A model generated the notes under the pieces. That model saw only the letters and a program-made list of their open reading frames with translations, made no database searches and had not been told where the DNA came from. Below are positions 24,355-36,903 of a stretch of 64,000 bases of DNA, one piece after another. Source of the DNA: Dryas octopetala (Eukaryota; Streptophyta; Magnoliopsida; Rosales; Rosaceae). The DNA is taken from assembly GCA_963921425.1 (NCBI GenBank), contig OY992840.1, positions 9,240,501 to 9,304,500 on the forward strand. Direction: 5' to 3'. The translations under genes and the position numbers were made by a program. Positions within the stretch are counted from its first letter, which is position 1. The number at the start of each line of letters is the position of its first letter.

Positions 24355-27300
24355 ATGGACCATCACCACCAACGCCTTCAGCAACAACAGTTCCAAGCCC
24401 AACAACAACAACACTTCCAACAACAACAGCTTCAGCAACAACAGTTCCAACAACAACAGCACCTTCAGCAACATTTTCATCGTCAACCTCAATTACAACA
24501 ACAAAATTATACTACTCAAGCTTATAATACGTACCAATCAAACCCAGCTTATCAATTCCCTTATCGGTACCCACAACATGCACAACAGCAAGTACAACAT
24601 CAACAGCAGCAACATCCTTATAATTACCCATCAGCCAATGCCTATCAGCAACAACCTTATCCACAACCGGTCCAACTTCCCGAGCCGGCACAGGTCCAAA
24701 CGCCCGGGGTTTCGGTCCGGCCGCTGCTGGACCCCACGGAGACTGCGGCGCTTGCCGTGTTGTCGCGGCTGGGGCAATTTCCAGGGACTCAATGGACGGT
24801 TCCAATGCATCCACAGGTAGAGTGTTTTGGTTTTTTTCATTGGACTAGTGGCATTTTCATTTATTTGGGCGATTGATTTTTTAGTTAAATTAATTCTTTT
24901 TTTTTTTTTTATATGATTGATAACAATGAGTTGGGTTGGTTCGGTTGCTTATGTAATGCGTTTTTGTATTAATAGTGGATTCAATTTGGAACCCCCATTG
25001 TATACTTCTTTGCATAATTGAAGTTCTATAACATATGCTTCATTTTGTTGAATTTGGATTTCTTAAGAGCTTATTGGGTCCGCTTTGGTCTATAGAATTT
25101 ACATGAAATGACACACAATAAGGAGTGAGTGCACTCACTTATATCAATGAGTCAATGACCCTATGTTCAGAACTACTTTAGTTAATTTCTTAGGTAACCC
25201 ATGTACTATGCAACTTTCATTTTCTTTAATTTGATGTAACATGCTTGACTGATTCTACAGATGCTGTTGTTTTGAACTGTGGCCCTTAGCATGATTTTCA
25301 AGTGCCCATATGTTAAAATTGAAAAAAGCACTTATTAGTTGCTTTGTTTTTGTGTTGTTTGTTTGAATTTTAGTTAGCGGACTTATGACCTTTGGTTTTT
25401 GTTTGATAATGTTACAAATGACTGTATGTTTCATGTCATTCTTCACTAATCGATCTTAGGTATATAATATGAATTCTGAAATATTTTGTAAAATAAAATT
25501 TAATCTGTAAAATTTTAAAAAATTGGTCTCCAGAATGAGCAACCATAAAGCAACTGAAAAGACAAAAACTATGTGGATCATTTTTTTCCATAGTTGAGAC
25601 AATTCAACCCCATTATAATCCAATAGAGGCCCTTGCCATTGGGCACACTCCACTTTTTGGTTAATCTCTAGGGGTTTTTGGTAGCCATCGTAAGAGTTTA
25701 ATTTGCATAGTGTGTCTGATCTGTTGGACTTAGGTGCTGTTTGTTCAGGGTTCTTTGTAAGATTTCTTGATGAGTGCAAGATCTTTTACCAACATGGTGC
25801 CCAATCTTTTGCATCAAGATGGACAGATTGAGGATGTGGCAGAAAATGGTTGGTTGTTCTATCCTTCTGTTTCTTTTGTTGTTTTGCCCAGAAAACAAAA
25901 GATTTGGTGATAATGGACTTTAGAAATAAGTAGTAAGGGAAGGATATCTTCTTTTCTTTTTTCTTTTTTCTGGGTTAAGTGAGATACCCTTTCCTTATAA
26001 GATCACATATACTTATTTTATAAAATTCCTATCAATACTTGAGGAAAGTAGGCTGCGATTATCAGGAAATCGTCTAAGTTAATGACATGTTCTGGAATCA
26101 AACACTAGTGGAGTTTTCCTTTTAACGTTTTTAAATGTCTTTTCAATATTTTAGTTTACATGCTTTGAAAACACAGCTCTGTGCTGGTTTTGGTGATCAG
26201 AGAGTGATGACTTGTGTGATGAGTGATGGCTATAATGTAGTTGCTTCTCCAAACCTACCATATCTTCTTTCTTCCAGACACCATCCTCTTCCCATTTTTT
26301 GTTTTAGAAGTTCTCTGGTGAAATAATAACATACTTTAAGATAATCTGCATAAACTCAAAATAGGTGCAGATACATGAACTTAAAGGAGGACTTGTTTGA
26401 AGTTCAGCTGATCTTAACCATTCTAACTTTTTTCTTGCTCAAATATGGTAAAAGTAAGCCACCAGCGTTGGTGCAGGTACTAGCCTTATTAATTGAAATA
26501 ACCTGCAAATTTAGGAAACTTCTGTACAATGAGAAGTAACATATCAGATTTGTTGACAGCTGTTTGGAGACTTTTATCATCTTTTTTTACAAGTAACTGT
26601 TCGAATTAAGTTTTTATTTGTTGTTGGTTTAGCTTCACAAATATTGTTTTTCTGCTTTCTGTCAATTAAGGTTTAAGCCCAACCAGAGGTTTTGTACAGC
26701 TCTATGCCTGGTATCTGCTCCTTTATGTCGCCAGTTATCATTTTTGTCTCACCATACTTTCTTTTCAAAAAGCCTTTATGTTGGTTTTAGGTGTATGTAT
26801 TTCTTTTGAGCAGAATTTAGAAGCAAATCTATGGTCTTCATTTCTTCTGACTTGTGTTGAAGTTGAAGCCACTTTTTATGATTATCTTGCTCTGTTACAT
26901 TCTGAAGGGTTGAAGCACTGATAGTGCACAAAATTCTTTATTGGCCAATGTAATTGATGTTGGTATTCTAAGCCACAAAAGGTTTTTCTTGATTGCAAAT
27001 TCTATGGGTTAATTTGTAAGTTAAAGAGGGTTTTTTTCTGATTGCAAACCTTATTGTTTTCTTTGTCTTTTCATTTGGCTTGTATCCATTTTTCTACATT
27101 CTTGATAACCTTCCAAGCTTTTGCAGGTTGGTCAGCCTCCATACAACCTCCATACAGCTTCCATACACCAAGGAAATTTTGGTTACAGCCACACGGGATC
27201 TGGTGGTGCTGGCCCATCTTTCATTGGGAGAGCACATGGTCCGGGTAATGGTGGTCCTCTGCACTTCCCTCAACATGGTGTCACTTCAACATCTTCACAC

Positions 27301-27957
27301 CCTGCACTTACAGTTGCTGCGAAGTTGAAATCTACATCAGCACTGAAAACAGAAGTTCCAAAATCCCTGAAACCTCAGCTTAGGTGTGAGATTTGTCAGG
27401 TTTCATGCACTACTTTGGAAATTCTTAAGCAGCACACTAATGGAAAGCGACATAAAAGGAACATTGAAAATGCTGATGCACAGGATGGAGAAGAGAAGAA
27501 GCCAACAAAGAAGCACAAGGTGAGGAGCGGTGGTAGAGGCCACCGAGCTACACACGGGCCAGTAGGGCTTCAAGTTCTTTACCCCCCTAACCCAAACGAT
27601 GAAACTCTTTTCCATCCCCAGGAAGGGAAATATATGCCTCCCCATGTGTACCAAGACATACTAGTGGAAACAAGTTCAAACCCCGAAATTCAACAAAATC
27701 CTACGACCCAATGGTCAGAACCCCTTCCTGGAAGTGGAAGCCATAGTATTGTCACAGAAGGACCAGAAATCATGCAAGCTGTCACGGAAGAACCGGAAAT
27801 CAGGCAAGCTATCACAGAAGAACCAGAAACCGGGCTAGCAGCTTCTATTGAGGCCAATAATTTGAATGGGTCTTCAGAGACCAAAGATCAGGGGTCAGAC
27901 CCTCAATCACATAACACAATTTTAGAAACTGACCAGGTGATTCCAGTGCCCCAGTAA
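24355..27957 (+). CDS. Q-rich U1/matrin-type C2H2 zinc-finger protein
   Basis: Two exons (24355-24816 and 27127-27957) encode 430 residues. Exon 1 is dominated by Gln, His and Tyr (about residues 3-125: polyQ interrupted by F, L and H) and ends with a short conserved-looking segment (PTETAALAVLSRLGQFPGTQW). Exon 2 carries one U1/zf-met finger with spacing C-X2-C-X12-H-X5-H (C241, C244, H257, H263), followed by a Lys-rich stretch KKPTKKHKVR that may be a nuclear signal. Near the C-terminus an 11-residue unit of the type VTEEPEIRQAI is repeated about three times. Such fingers usually bind double-stranded RNA or spliceosomal partners; the exact role is not known to me. I chose the ATG at 24355 because the frame upstream of it contains no earlier ATG. 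A 2310-bp intron separates the exons. Confidence 0.88.
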
Positions 27958-29578
27958 GTTGCTCTGCTCCTAAATCATGGAGCTGCAATGTATTAGACGT
28001 GTAAACAAATGAAGTAAAATGGCCCATGTAGCACTACATGCTTTTTTGTTTTTGGATTTCGTATACAACATCTTTTGAATTTTACCCCATTGAAAATGTT
28101 CTTCAATTGAACACCAAGTTCAATAACATAGTTTTTCTTTAAGCTAATTTACAGGGTACTTGCATGTTAGAATGATTATGGTCCATCTTATTGTGTTTTT
28201 GTGCAATGGCACTCAGTGTCGATTAGATGTCAGAATTCTGTCATGGGGAACAATTTGTAATGAATACATTCATCATGGAAATAAAATCGATAGTTGAAAT
28301 TTTCTTTGAAAGAATTTGCGGGTAAACTTGGACTACATTTTTGTATTCTTTACATCTATTCACTACTCTATTTCAACCCTTCCACCATGGAATTAGCATT
28401 CTTGCCCTCCTTTCCATCCGACTCCAATTATAGTTTTTAGTTGGATTTATTGCAAGGAAAATATAGAAGAAATTGTTTGCTTAGCCTTCTTCCAGCTTGC
28501 AGTCCAATGATTTTTTTTTTTTTTTGAAGTGTGGTCCAATGATTGAATTATCATTTTTTAGCTTCCATTTAAGAATTATCCTTCCAATCCACATTCCCAT
28601 TAATTTTAAAGATAATTAGACTTGAGTTTTTTAGAAAAACAGTTTTTCGATAGAAACCAAAGTCATTTTAAAATTTATAAAAAAAATCATTTTAATTCAT
28701 AATAAAATTCTTTAATTTATAAGAATGTTTTTTTAATTTACAATAAAGTCTTTTTAATTTATAAGAAAATTATTTTAATTCATAATAAAGTATTCTTCTG
28801 ATTTGAAGGATATTTCCCTTCCTAGGGTGTAGAATGAGCTTTATAGAGACTACATGTTAAGTTTTAACTCGCCCAAAATCCCGGAGTTAAAACCTAACAT
28901 AAAACCGTATAAAAAAAAATTTATTAAAAATCATAAATCACTACCGGTCTTAATCTAAGAAAAATTTATAAAATTCACTTAATTCTAAATTTTCCTTAAT
29001 TTTATCTAATTAATTATCGTCTTATCATCCTTTCAATTCTTCCACATAATGTGTTTGTCTAATTTAGTTGGCAATTTTTTATAGCAAAATAGCATATGGG
29101 CTACTTTTGGGTCTAAAATGTTATTAGATTACTATTTTGTCTACAGATCATTCTTTATCCCTCACCACCTTAATGCCATCCTCCAGCCAACTGCCGGTCA
29201 CATTCCGGCCGGCATCCGACAACCCATCTGGGATTGGCCTCCGGGGAATATGTTTATATAAATATGTTTTAAAAAAAATTCACTTTTTTTTTTTGTTTTG
29301 TTACATTGAAAGAAATATTTTTTTTAGAAAAAAGAAAAGAAAAAATACATAGCACAGAGGTTGGGCGTGTGATAGTTGTAGTCATGTAGATACTTGGGAA
29401 AAAGCAAAGAAAATATCTAAAAGTGGAAAGCTGAAGACCCTCGGCCCATATCCGGTCCATGTTGCTTGACCGCCCCATTACGTCATTTAAGCAGCTTTGC
29501 CCTGTAAATAATCACTTCAATCCACACCTACGCACAACAGAGTTTTTGGGACTTGAGACAGAGCTTCAAGTTTCATCC
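27958..29578. other. Intergenic region between zinc-finger gene and PEX19
   Basis: The zinc-finger gene's 3' UTR probably ends near an AATAAA at about 28280. Between about 28660 and 28795 there is an imperfect tandem array of TTTAATT(C/T)ATAA(T/G)AAA units. The final 150 bp are the PEX19 promoter and leader. No gene is seen. Confidence 0.5.
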
Positions 29579-29752
29579 ATGGCTGCCCACTCCGACGATT
29601 TAGACCAACTCCTTGATAGTAATACCCACAAGCTTTCACTTTCTCTTTCCCTTCCCTCTCTCTTGGAATCTTGTAATTTTACCTTTCAATTGCTTTTTCA
29701 GGTGCTTTAGATGACTTCGAGAATCTCAACCTCAACAAACCCTCCCTTCAAA

Positions 29753-29804
<52 letters not shown>

Positions 29805-32800
29805 ATTTTTCTCCAAAGCTTGAAGCTTTTACTATGGAAATTCTCATGCGTGTCTTATGGAGAAAAAGGAAAAAAGTTAAAACCATTTCCGTGTTTGTTT
29901 TTTATAAATATCTCTGTGTGTGTATGTGCGTATAGTTAGGCAGTTTATAATTCTTCAAAAATGCTTGTCTAGAATTGTTTATGAAAGTAGAACCAAGAAT
30001 AAAATGTCATTCAACTTTCTGTTTCAACCCAATAAAGAAATCATAATGGGTGTTTATATTTTTCTTTTGCCCAAATTGTTCAACACCATTTTTAACTAAA
30101 TGAACTTCTTTATAAATTCAACCCATCAAGAAAATGGTAAAAGAGGGGGTGTAAAATGAATTTTGTTTTTGTATTTATCTCATTATTCCAAGTGGGATTG
30201 TATAAAACTTCTGCTCGAAACTGAATTTTCAACTTTCCTTTGCTTATTATAGAAGTAAAGAAGCTGCAGAGAACAAGAAAGAACCTCCTTCTTTGCCTTC
30301 TGGGGTTCAAGGACTTGGCTTGGGATTACCTGACATTAGAACAAAAAAAAAGGGAAAACAAAAGGTTTCAGAGGAATCCCATGTCTCTGAGGCACTCGAT
30401 AAGCTCAGAGAGCAGACAAGAGAGGCTGTTAAGGGACTGGAATCCGTGACAAGTGCGCAACCTGGTGGAGATGATTTAAGTAAGGAGTCAATGGAGGATT
30501 GGGTCAAGCAGTTTGAGGAACTTGCTGGGTCTCAGGTAATTGGCTTTGTTTTTTCTTATGAATTGCGGTTTCGCTCAATGTCAAGCTTTAGTTTCTAATT
30601 GTTTGGTTGAGTTTTTATGCAGTTTGAGCTGTTATTGGCTTGTGAATTGGAATTGAGACATGATTATGCTTGACATTTTTTATACTTATTAAGATAATAC
30701 ATAGGTTTTTTTGGATTAAGGTTGGAGTTTGATAAAATTTAGGCCATAAAACTTATCATTCTTTTTACTTGAAATATGGATTAACTTTTTTTTGGATTAA
30801 GGTTGAGGAACTTTCCATTTGTTTATCTTTTACAAAGTTTTGAAATATGGTCTGACGTAAATTTTAATTGCAAAATGGTTGTGTGTGATTGTGCTGCCTT
30901 GTGTTCTGATTTCGAGTATATTGATAAGGAGAATAATTGTCAATTGCTTGCTGAGTATCACTCATTCTGGGAAATTTTGTTTGCTAAGAATTGGATTAGG
31001 TTTTTTTTTTTTTACTTTAGTCTTGTTTAAGCTTGGTTATGAACTTGTGATAGTGAAGCATTTTGGATCAATTTTCTCACAGAACCATGGATATGAAGGC
31101 ACTAATTAACTTTATTTTGTGGGCTTGTGCTTGAGGTACATTCAATGTGAGACGATCATAAAACTTTGTGCCAACCATTCCGTTAGTTCTACTACATCTT
31201 GAGTATTATTATTCATAATAGGCATTCTCCATGTACCAAATATATTTTCCATTTAGTATTATTCATCATAGACATTTATTGGGGGAGGGGGTTTGGCAAT
31301 AATTGGGGAGAGGGCTGGTGATTTCATGGGATAGCGTTCGTTTGTGGGCATCCCTATGGGCATCTGTTTCTTCTGAATTCTCGGAAGCACCTTCTTTTTG
31401 CAATTGTTACAGAGTGGAAGGTAGCTGTTATTTAGGGAGAAATTTTAGTCATTGTAATTAAGGTTCTCTTTAGGTCTGTAGCAGATAGTTTTGTTTTTAA
31501 GTGGGAATCTTGTCCTCTGAAAGGTTGTACTTTCTATTTTATTTAATAAAATTTGTTTCTCATTAAAAATCAGATATTTCCTGGTAATCTTCTTTTTACT
31601 AAACTTTTGGAACTCGGATGGCGGTTCTTTCTTTCCTTTGGAGAAGCATAGTTAGAAGTTTTGATTACTATTTCAACAAAACATTAGCCAACTCCTAGCT
31701 TTTGGGTGTATTTGTTAGCATTATCTTTCAAATAACAAATCTGTCTAGGTTTAATAAAAATGGCGATTGTTGTCATTTTAATAGTCCATTCCAATGGGAA
31801 TACCAAAAGAGAGTCCCAATTAAAATGACATGGACAAGTATGTTTCTGAAATTTGAATGTCCTATGCTTTGGACTCTTTATTTTATTAGTATTTTTTTTT
31901 CCAATAGCCTAGGGGGTGTACACATGTTCAGAAGAAGTATTCAAGCTTTAATAGACCTGTTAATGCAGTATCTTTATATTTTTTTTCTTGTTCTCTTCCG
32001 TTTTTTCTTTCACCTAACTTGTATGTGAGACTGCTTTCTGTTGACTTCTTTTCAAAAGAAAGAGACTACTTTCTGTTCAAGTGTTTACAATGTGTTGGCT
32101 TTTGATCTGAAAAATTTGAACCAAAGTGGGTTTAAGACTGTGTCACGTTAATCACAATAATGAACTTCGACTTCTCTGCATTGTTAGGTTTTGAGCCATT
32201 ATGGCTTGTTGTAGCTACTAAATTTTTCGGTTATTTGCTAAATATGCATTATCTTTTACATTCCTCCTTGATGCTTTGTCAATTTGGTCAAACCTCTATA
32301 TGTCCAAGATGTTGAATAAAAGCACTAATATCTTGTTATTGTTGATTTTCCCCTTGCTTCCTAGGACATGGGATCTCTTGTTGACACCATGATGCAACAG
32401 CTTTTGTCTAAGGAGATTCTTCATGAACCGATGAAGGAAATTGGAGAAAGATATCCAAAGTGGTTGAAAGAGCATGAAGAAAGTTTGAGTAAAGAAGAAT
32501 ATGATCGTTATTTCCACCAGTATGAACTCATAAAAGAACTTAATGAAGTCTATGAAAATGATTCTGGTAACTTCAACAAAATTTTTGAGCTCATGCAGAA
32601 TATGCAAGAATGCGGCCAGCCACTTGATGATATTGTGCAAGAGCTAGCTCCTGATTTTGACCTAGCTAGTCTTGGACAACTGTAAGTTTTCTACTGTGTT
32701 AGTTATGGGAATCTGAATTTATTGGTTCACATGCAAGATTCAGAGTGCACATATATCTTAAATTTGCTGGTAATCATATTTGTTATTGTTTTTATGTTTT

Positions 32801-33331
32801 TCTTAGATGTTATTTATTTGGAAGGACGACTGTTGATTGGATGACATTAGGAAAATGGTTTCTGAATAAATTTATTGTTAGCTAATGAATCAATTGCTTC
32901 AGTCTTATTCATTCTAAGAGTTCTAGACCATCTGTTAGGTCAAAATTTATGTACTACTAAGTTGAGAATATAAGTATGGCTCTTCCTTAAAGCTGTGAGA
33001 ACTTGAAGAGAGGAAAAAAAAAACTGAGATACAAATTTAAAGAGAAGTTCTGCCTGTTTCTTTGTCATGTCAAAATTTAATATGCACTCAAGTTACTGGA
33101 AAAATCAAGATAGCTTTGTTTTTGGAATTAATGTCTATAGCTTATGCAACAATTACTATTGATAGGACATCAGAAATATTATCTCAGTACATGCTATCCT
33201 TGTGCCAGTGGCACCATCTATTTGCATAGTTTAGAACTTTGGTCAGTTGTATGAACTTACTGACCAACATTGCTCTCCTTTGCAGATCTCCAGAGATGCT
33301 AGAGTCGCAGACAAATTGTTGTATAATGTGA
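29579..33331 (+). CDS. PEX19: Peroxisome biogenesis protein 19 (peroxin-19)
   Basis: PEX19 is the cytosolic chaperone and import receptor for peroxisomal membrane proteins; it docks on PEX3. Five exons (29579-29618, 29702-29753, 30253-30535, 32365-32681, 33286-33331) give 245 residues, the usual plant length. The N-terminus ([19 protein letters not shown]) is the acidic PEX3-binding helix. The cargo-binding helical domain (about 120-230) contains [20 protein letters not shown] and [11 protein letters not shown]. The protein ends in CCIM, a CaaX box for farnesylation at Cys242. The CaaX box is encoded by a separate last exon of only 46 nt. A CT microsatellite starts intron 2, and intron 3 is 1.8 kb. 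Confidence 0.96.
29757..29795. repeat. (CT)n microsatellite at start of PEX19 intron 2
   Basis: A run of TC/CT dinucleotides begins four bases after the exon 2 donor. Similar CT runs occur at 628-646, 4347-4383, 45798-45831, 56970-57004 and 60690-60710. Confidence 0.9.
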
Positions 33332-34088
33332 TCAAATGTCTTCCATTTTGGCTACCTACATTACCCCCTAGCTGTTTCCTTTACCCTTGGGGGCACACAG
33401 TTCTTTTTTTTTCAAAATTTGTGAAAATAAAGTGGTTATTGCCTGAATTGCAGTTTAATTTTGTCAAGTTCTTATGATTTTTTTAGCTGACCAATTTCAG
33501 AAAAAGGTTTAGGACATGTAAGCTTGTATAAAATTTGGGATGATATGGGAAGGAAAATTTCTTAGAGGCTGCTGAAGTACATTATTCTATTTGTTTGGTG
33601 ATTTTTTTAAGCATCTTTTTCAATTACATTATTCTATTTGTTATATTCATGGCTATGATTTCCAGGCTTACATTGCATGCATAAACACAGCAATTCCGTT
33701 ACTGTATATTTCCGTTTATTAATTTTTGTTTGTCCATTCGAGGAAAAGGATCTTCCCAGCAACCGTTGTATACTTGTATATGCCCAACCCTTTACGGGGC
33801 TGGTCACGTGATTGGTTGTTGTGAGAGTTGTGTAGAATTGTTGTAAGGAAAATTCTCCTAGACCCATGTGTGTGAGAAAGAAGCATGCAACTGTAAGCAC
33901 TATAGTTCCAAATTAAAAACAATTGAGCCATTTTTATATTAAATTCATACAACCAAATACAATGAAAGCCTTTGGCCAAAGATTATTTCAAGTGAAGAAA
34001 CATAAATGGTTTTAGGATTGAATGAAAGAATATATGAATTGTGAAGAGAAGGAATTAAAGAATTGTGTTGTGGGATATGATGGGAAAG
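33332..34088. other. Convergent 3' region of PEX19 and pectinesterase
   Basis: This stretch holds the two converging 3' UTRs. A short direct duplication, CATTATTCTATTTGTT, occurs at about 33580 and 33627. No gene is seen. Confidence 0.5.
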
Positions 34089-36903
34089 CTAAGCATCAGA
34101 GGGAGCAATCCAGTGCCTTCCATTGACGAAACTCTTGACCAGGAATGGATGGGCCAAATCATAGTCAAGCTCTGGGGCACGTGACACCCCACGCAGGGCT
34201 TCTGCTCCAGGCCCCCAGCACTTGTACACTCCTAGAAACACACCCCTGCAGTGCAACAAACAATGCAACAATTAAACATCCTCAACCCAAGTGAGGTCAG
34301 GTAAACAAGTCCTAGGTCTGTTTGGGGATAATAGTTTTAGAAACCCAAACATTCTCTTCTTTTCCCAGGTCTCTCGACAAGAAATCTTTGTGAATTGTGA
34401 AAATATTGGACTTGTTGACTATTTGATGCCATGATAATGATTAGGAAGCCCAAACCCCCATAATTGAACACAAAACCCAAAATAAAATGGGCCCTACAGA
34501 CGTGTTTGTCAAAAGATAGACACAAAGGGTGGGCCTATTAATCAAATAACATAATGGGGTTGTGATCTGGGAGCATAATGAGGAATGATTAAGAGAAATT
34601 ATGGTTCAAAAAGAAAAATTAACAGCAAGTAAAAGATGTGGAGTTTTACTTTGTATCGGTTGTGTTCTTCCAGTCACCCCAGGCTCCATGCGCGACCACC
34701 TTATCAAAGTAGGTGTAGGAGTATACGATCCTGGAGTACTTGCCCATGGCCCGGCCCACATATAATGGGCCTGTACCAGTCACCCGGCAGTTCACGAAAG
34801 CAAAGCCCGATTTCTCATCCGGCGACTTTCTGAATTGGGCCGCGATTGACCCGAATTTAGTGGCTATTGAGTGCAGCTCGCAATCCTGTGCCAGCAGTTA
34901 AACAGTGAAACATTAAACACTCAAAGTCAAACAACTCATTGCAGCCAAAAGTCACCGCAAAGCAGTAACAAATATAATTATAGCATAGAGTCGTAGACCC
35001 ACTTGGATTTGTGATGAAAATAATGTTGTCCACCACTTTTAATCTACGTGTAATATCTATCTCTCATCAAGTCGATGATAAAAGAGATAAATACGTAAAG
35101 TATATGCAGAAACTTTTTAGTTTTTATTAGTGGTTTTGTAGATGTTAACTAATAATGTGATTAATTATGGTTTCGAATAGCTAGCCTCACCTCAGTCCAT
35201 CTTTGTATTATATATACTTGGTTTTTATTTAGTTCGAATTTACTTTGAGATCTTATGCACGATGAAAAATGTGAGTTTGACCTCTATCAGATATATGATA
35301 GACATATATATGGTGTATACAAAAATGAATTTTGAAGAGATCTTTTTTTCTTGCGACCCAAAAAAGAATGATTGCTGCCATTGGCAGAAAAAACACTGGT
35401 GAAGGAAAAGCTTTCTTACCTTTCTTGGTCACTTTATGCAACAAGCTGATCACTTTTTCAGACACACACAGATGCTGCAGAAATGCAGCATGCTTTTTCT
35501 TTCGGCAGATTGATTATTATAATTTATAATAATGTGCATATATATATATATATATATATATCTACGTTTCAAATATAGAAGAGTCACGGGGTCACGGGAT
35601 TCATAACTTTTTCACAATTGTATGTATATATACACATACTTCAAGACAATTAAGCACTACTTCTTGGTTAAATAGAGCACGTACAACACAAAGACAAACG
35701 TAGCATGCACAGTACTATATATAATTTTTTGTTGATGATATTGAAAGTTGAAAACGACAACTTAGGTTAAACGTTTTAGGTTTGGTGTTTAATGTATGGT
35801 TTAAAAGTGTGTTGAAAAAATCATCAAATGAAAGTTCAAGAAATTAAATAATTAGACATATATAGTTAAACATTATATGAACACAAGAAAAAATGAAGTG
35901 CCATAATTAAGTTAATGAATTATGGGTCCTCACTTTGTACATGGAGCGGCCATTTCCAAAAATGAAGTCTATGGAACCCTCAATGTAACACTCCTTGAAG
36001 TAATGGCGTCCCACATCGTCACAAAGCGTGTCTTGGGCGCCGTAGAAGCCGCAGCCGGAGAAGTACGCCTTGTCGCCTGATATCCGAAACGCCGCCGCTT
36101 GCCAGCCTTGCATCCCCGGCATCGGAGCCGGTGCTGTATTCTATATATATACAATATATTAATTAAAAAAATTATTTATGTCCATGCATGCAAATAATCA
36201 CATTAATTACCATAATGAATAGTACTTTGATATATACTTATACTATATGTACCTTGAAGCTAATGTTTCTAGCAGAAAAATAGTTGGCAAAAACAGTAAC
36301 AGAAGCTGTTCTGTAAGTGCGTAGCTGCTGGCCATTGGGTCCTCGGTCGTTGGCTCGGTCGTGCCATTCGATCACCGTCACGTCTTTCCCTGCGCCTTGA
36401 AACGTGATGTAAGGCTTTGTCGCCGGCACTACCACTTTCTCTCTACATATCCATTACAACAAAGTTTTGAATAGAAAGCGTACGTATTTTAAGACAACGT
36501 CTTGAAATAATTATATAAAAAATGCTACCGAGTAAAAACCGCTTATTAAACTAGAATGTTATTATTACATGTAATATCCGGGGTTGATTTGGATGACAAC
36601 ATTGACCCTATTGTTGTCCGGGACTGCATTGACAGCGGATTGGACGGACCGGAAATTGCCGGAGTCGTTTATGTCGACGGTGATGAGCCGGTAACCGACG
36701 GGTCCGACCCACTTATGGTGGTGCTTGGTAGAGTTGTTGGATGATGAAGTAGTAGAAGTAGGACCATTCATATTACTCCCAGCTGGGGCTGATGAGCTGC
36801 TCATCACTCGCACTGCTTCTGCATGAAACAACAACAAAGTAGTAGTGAGTATGAAGCTGCAGCAGAGCAAGTAGAAATAAGTGAATGACAGAAAAGAAGC
36901 CAT
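34089..36903 (-). CDS. Type-II pectinesterase (PME53-like)
   Basis: A secreted cell-wall enzyme that removes methyl esters from homogalacturonan. Five exons (descending): 36903-36569, 36442-36253, 36140-35934, 34885-34650, 34245-34089; total 374 residues. Residues 1-30 form a hydrophobic signal peptide. A short Ser/Thr/Asn-rich linker follows, with no PMEI pro-domain, hence type II. Catalytic positions are present: Q189 (WQAAAF), Q211/D212 (GAQDT), D233 (IDFIFGN) and R289 (YVGRAMG). The C-terminus reads [12 protein letters not shown]. Its resemblance is closest, from memory, to Arabidopsis PME53. The start at 36903 is the first ATG in the frame. A TATA-rich tract lies about 130-150 bp upstream (37028-37052). 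Confidence 0.95.
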
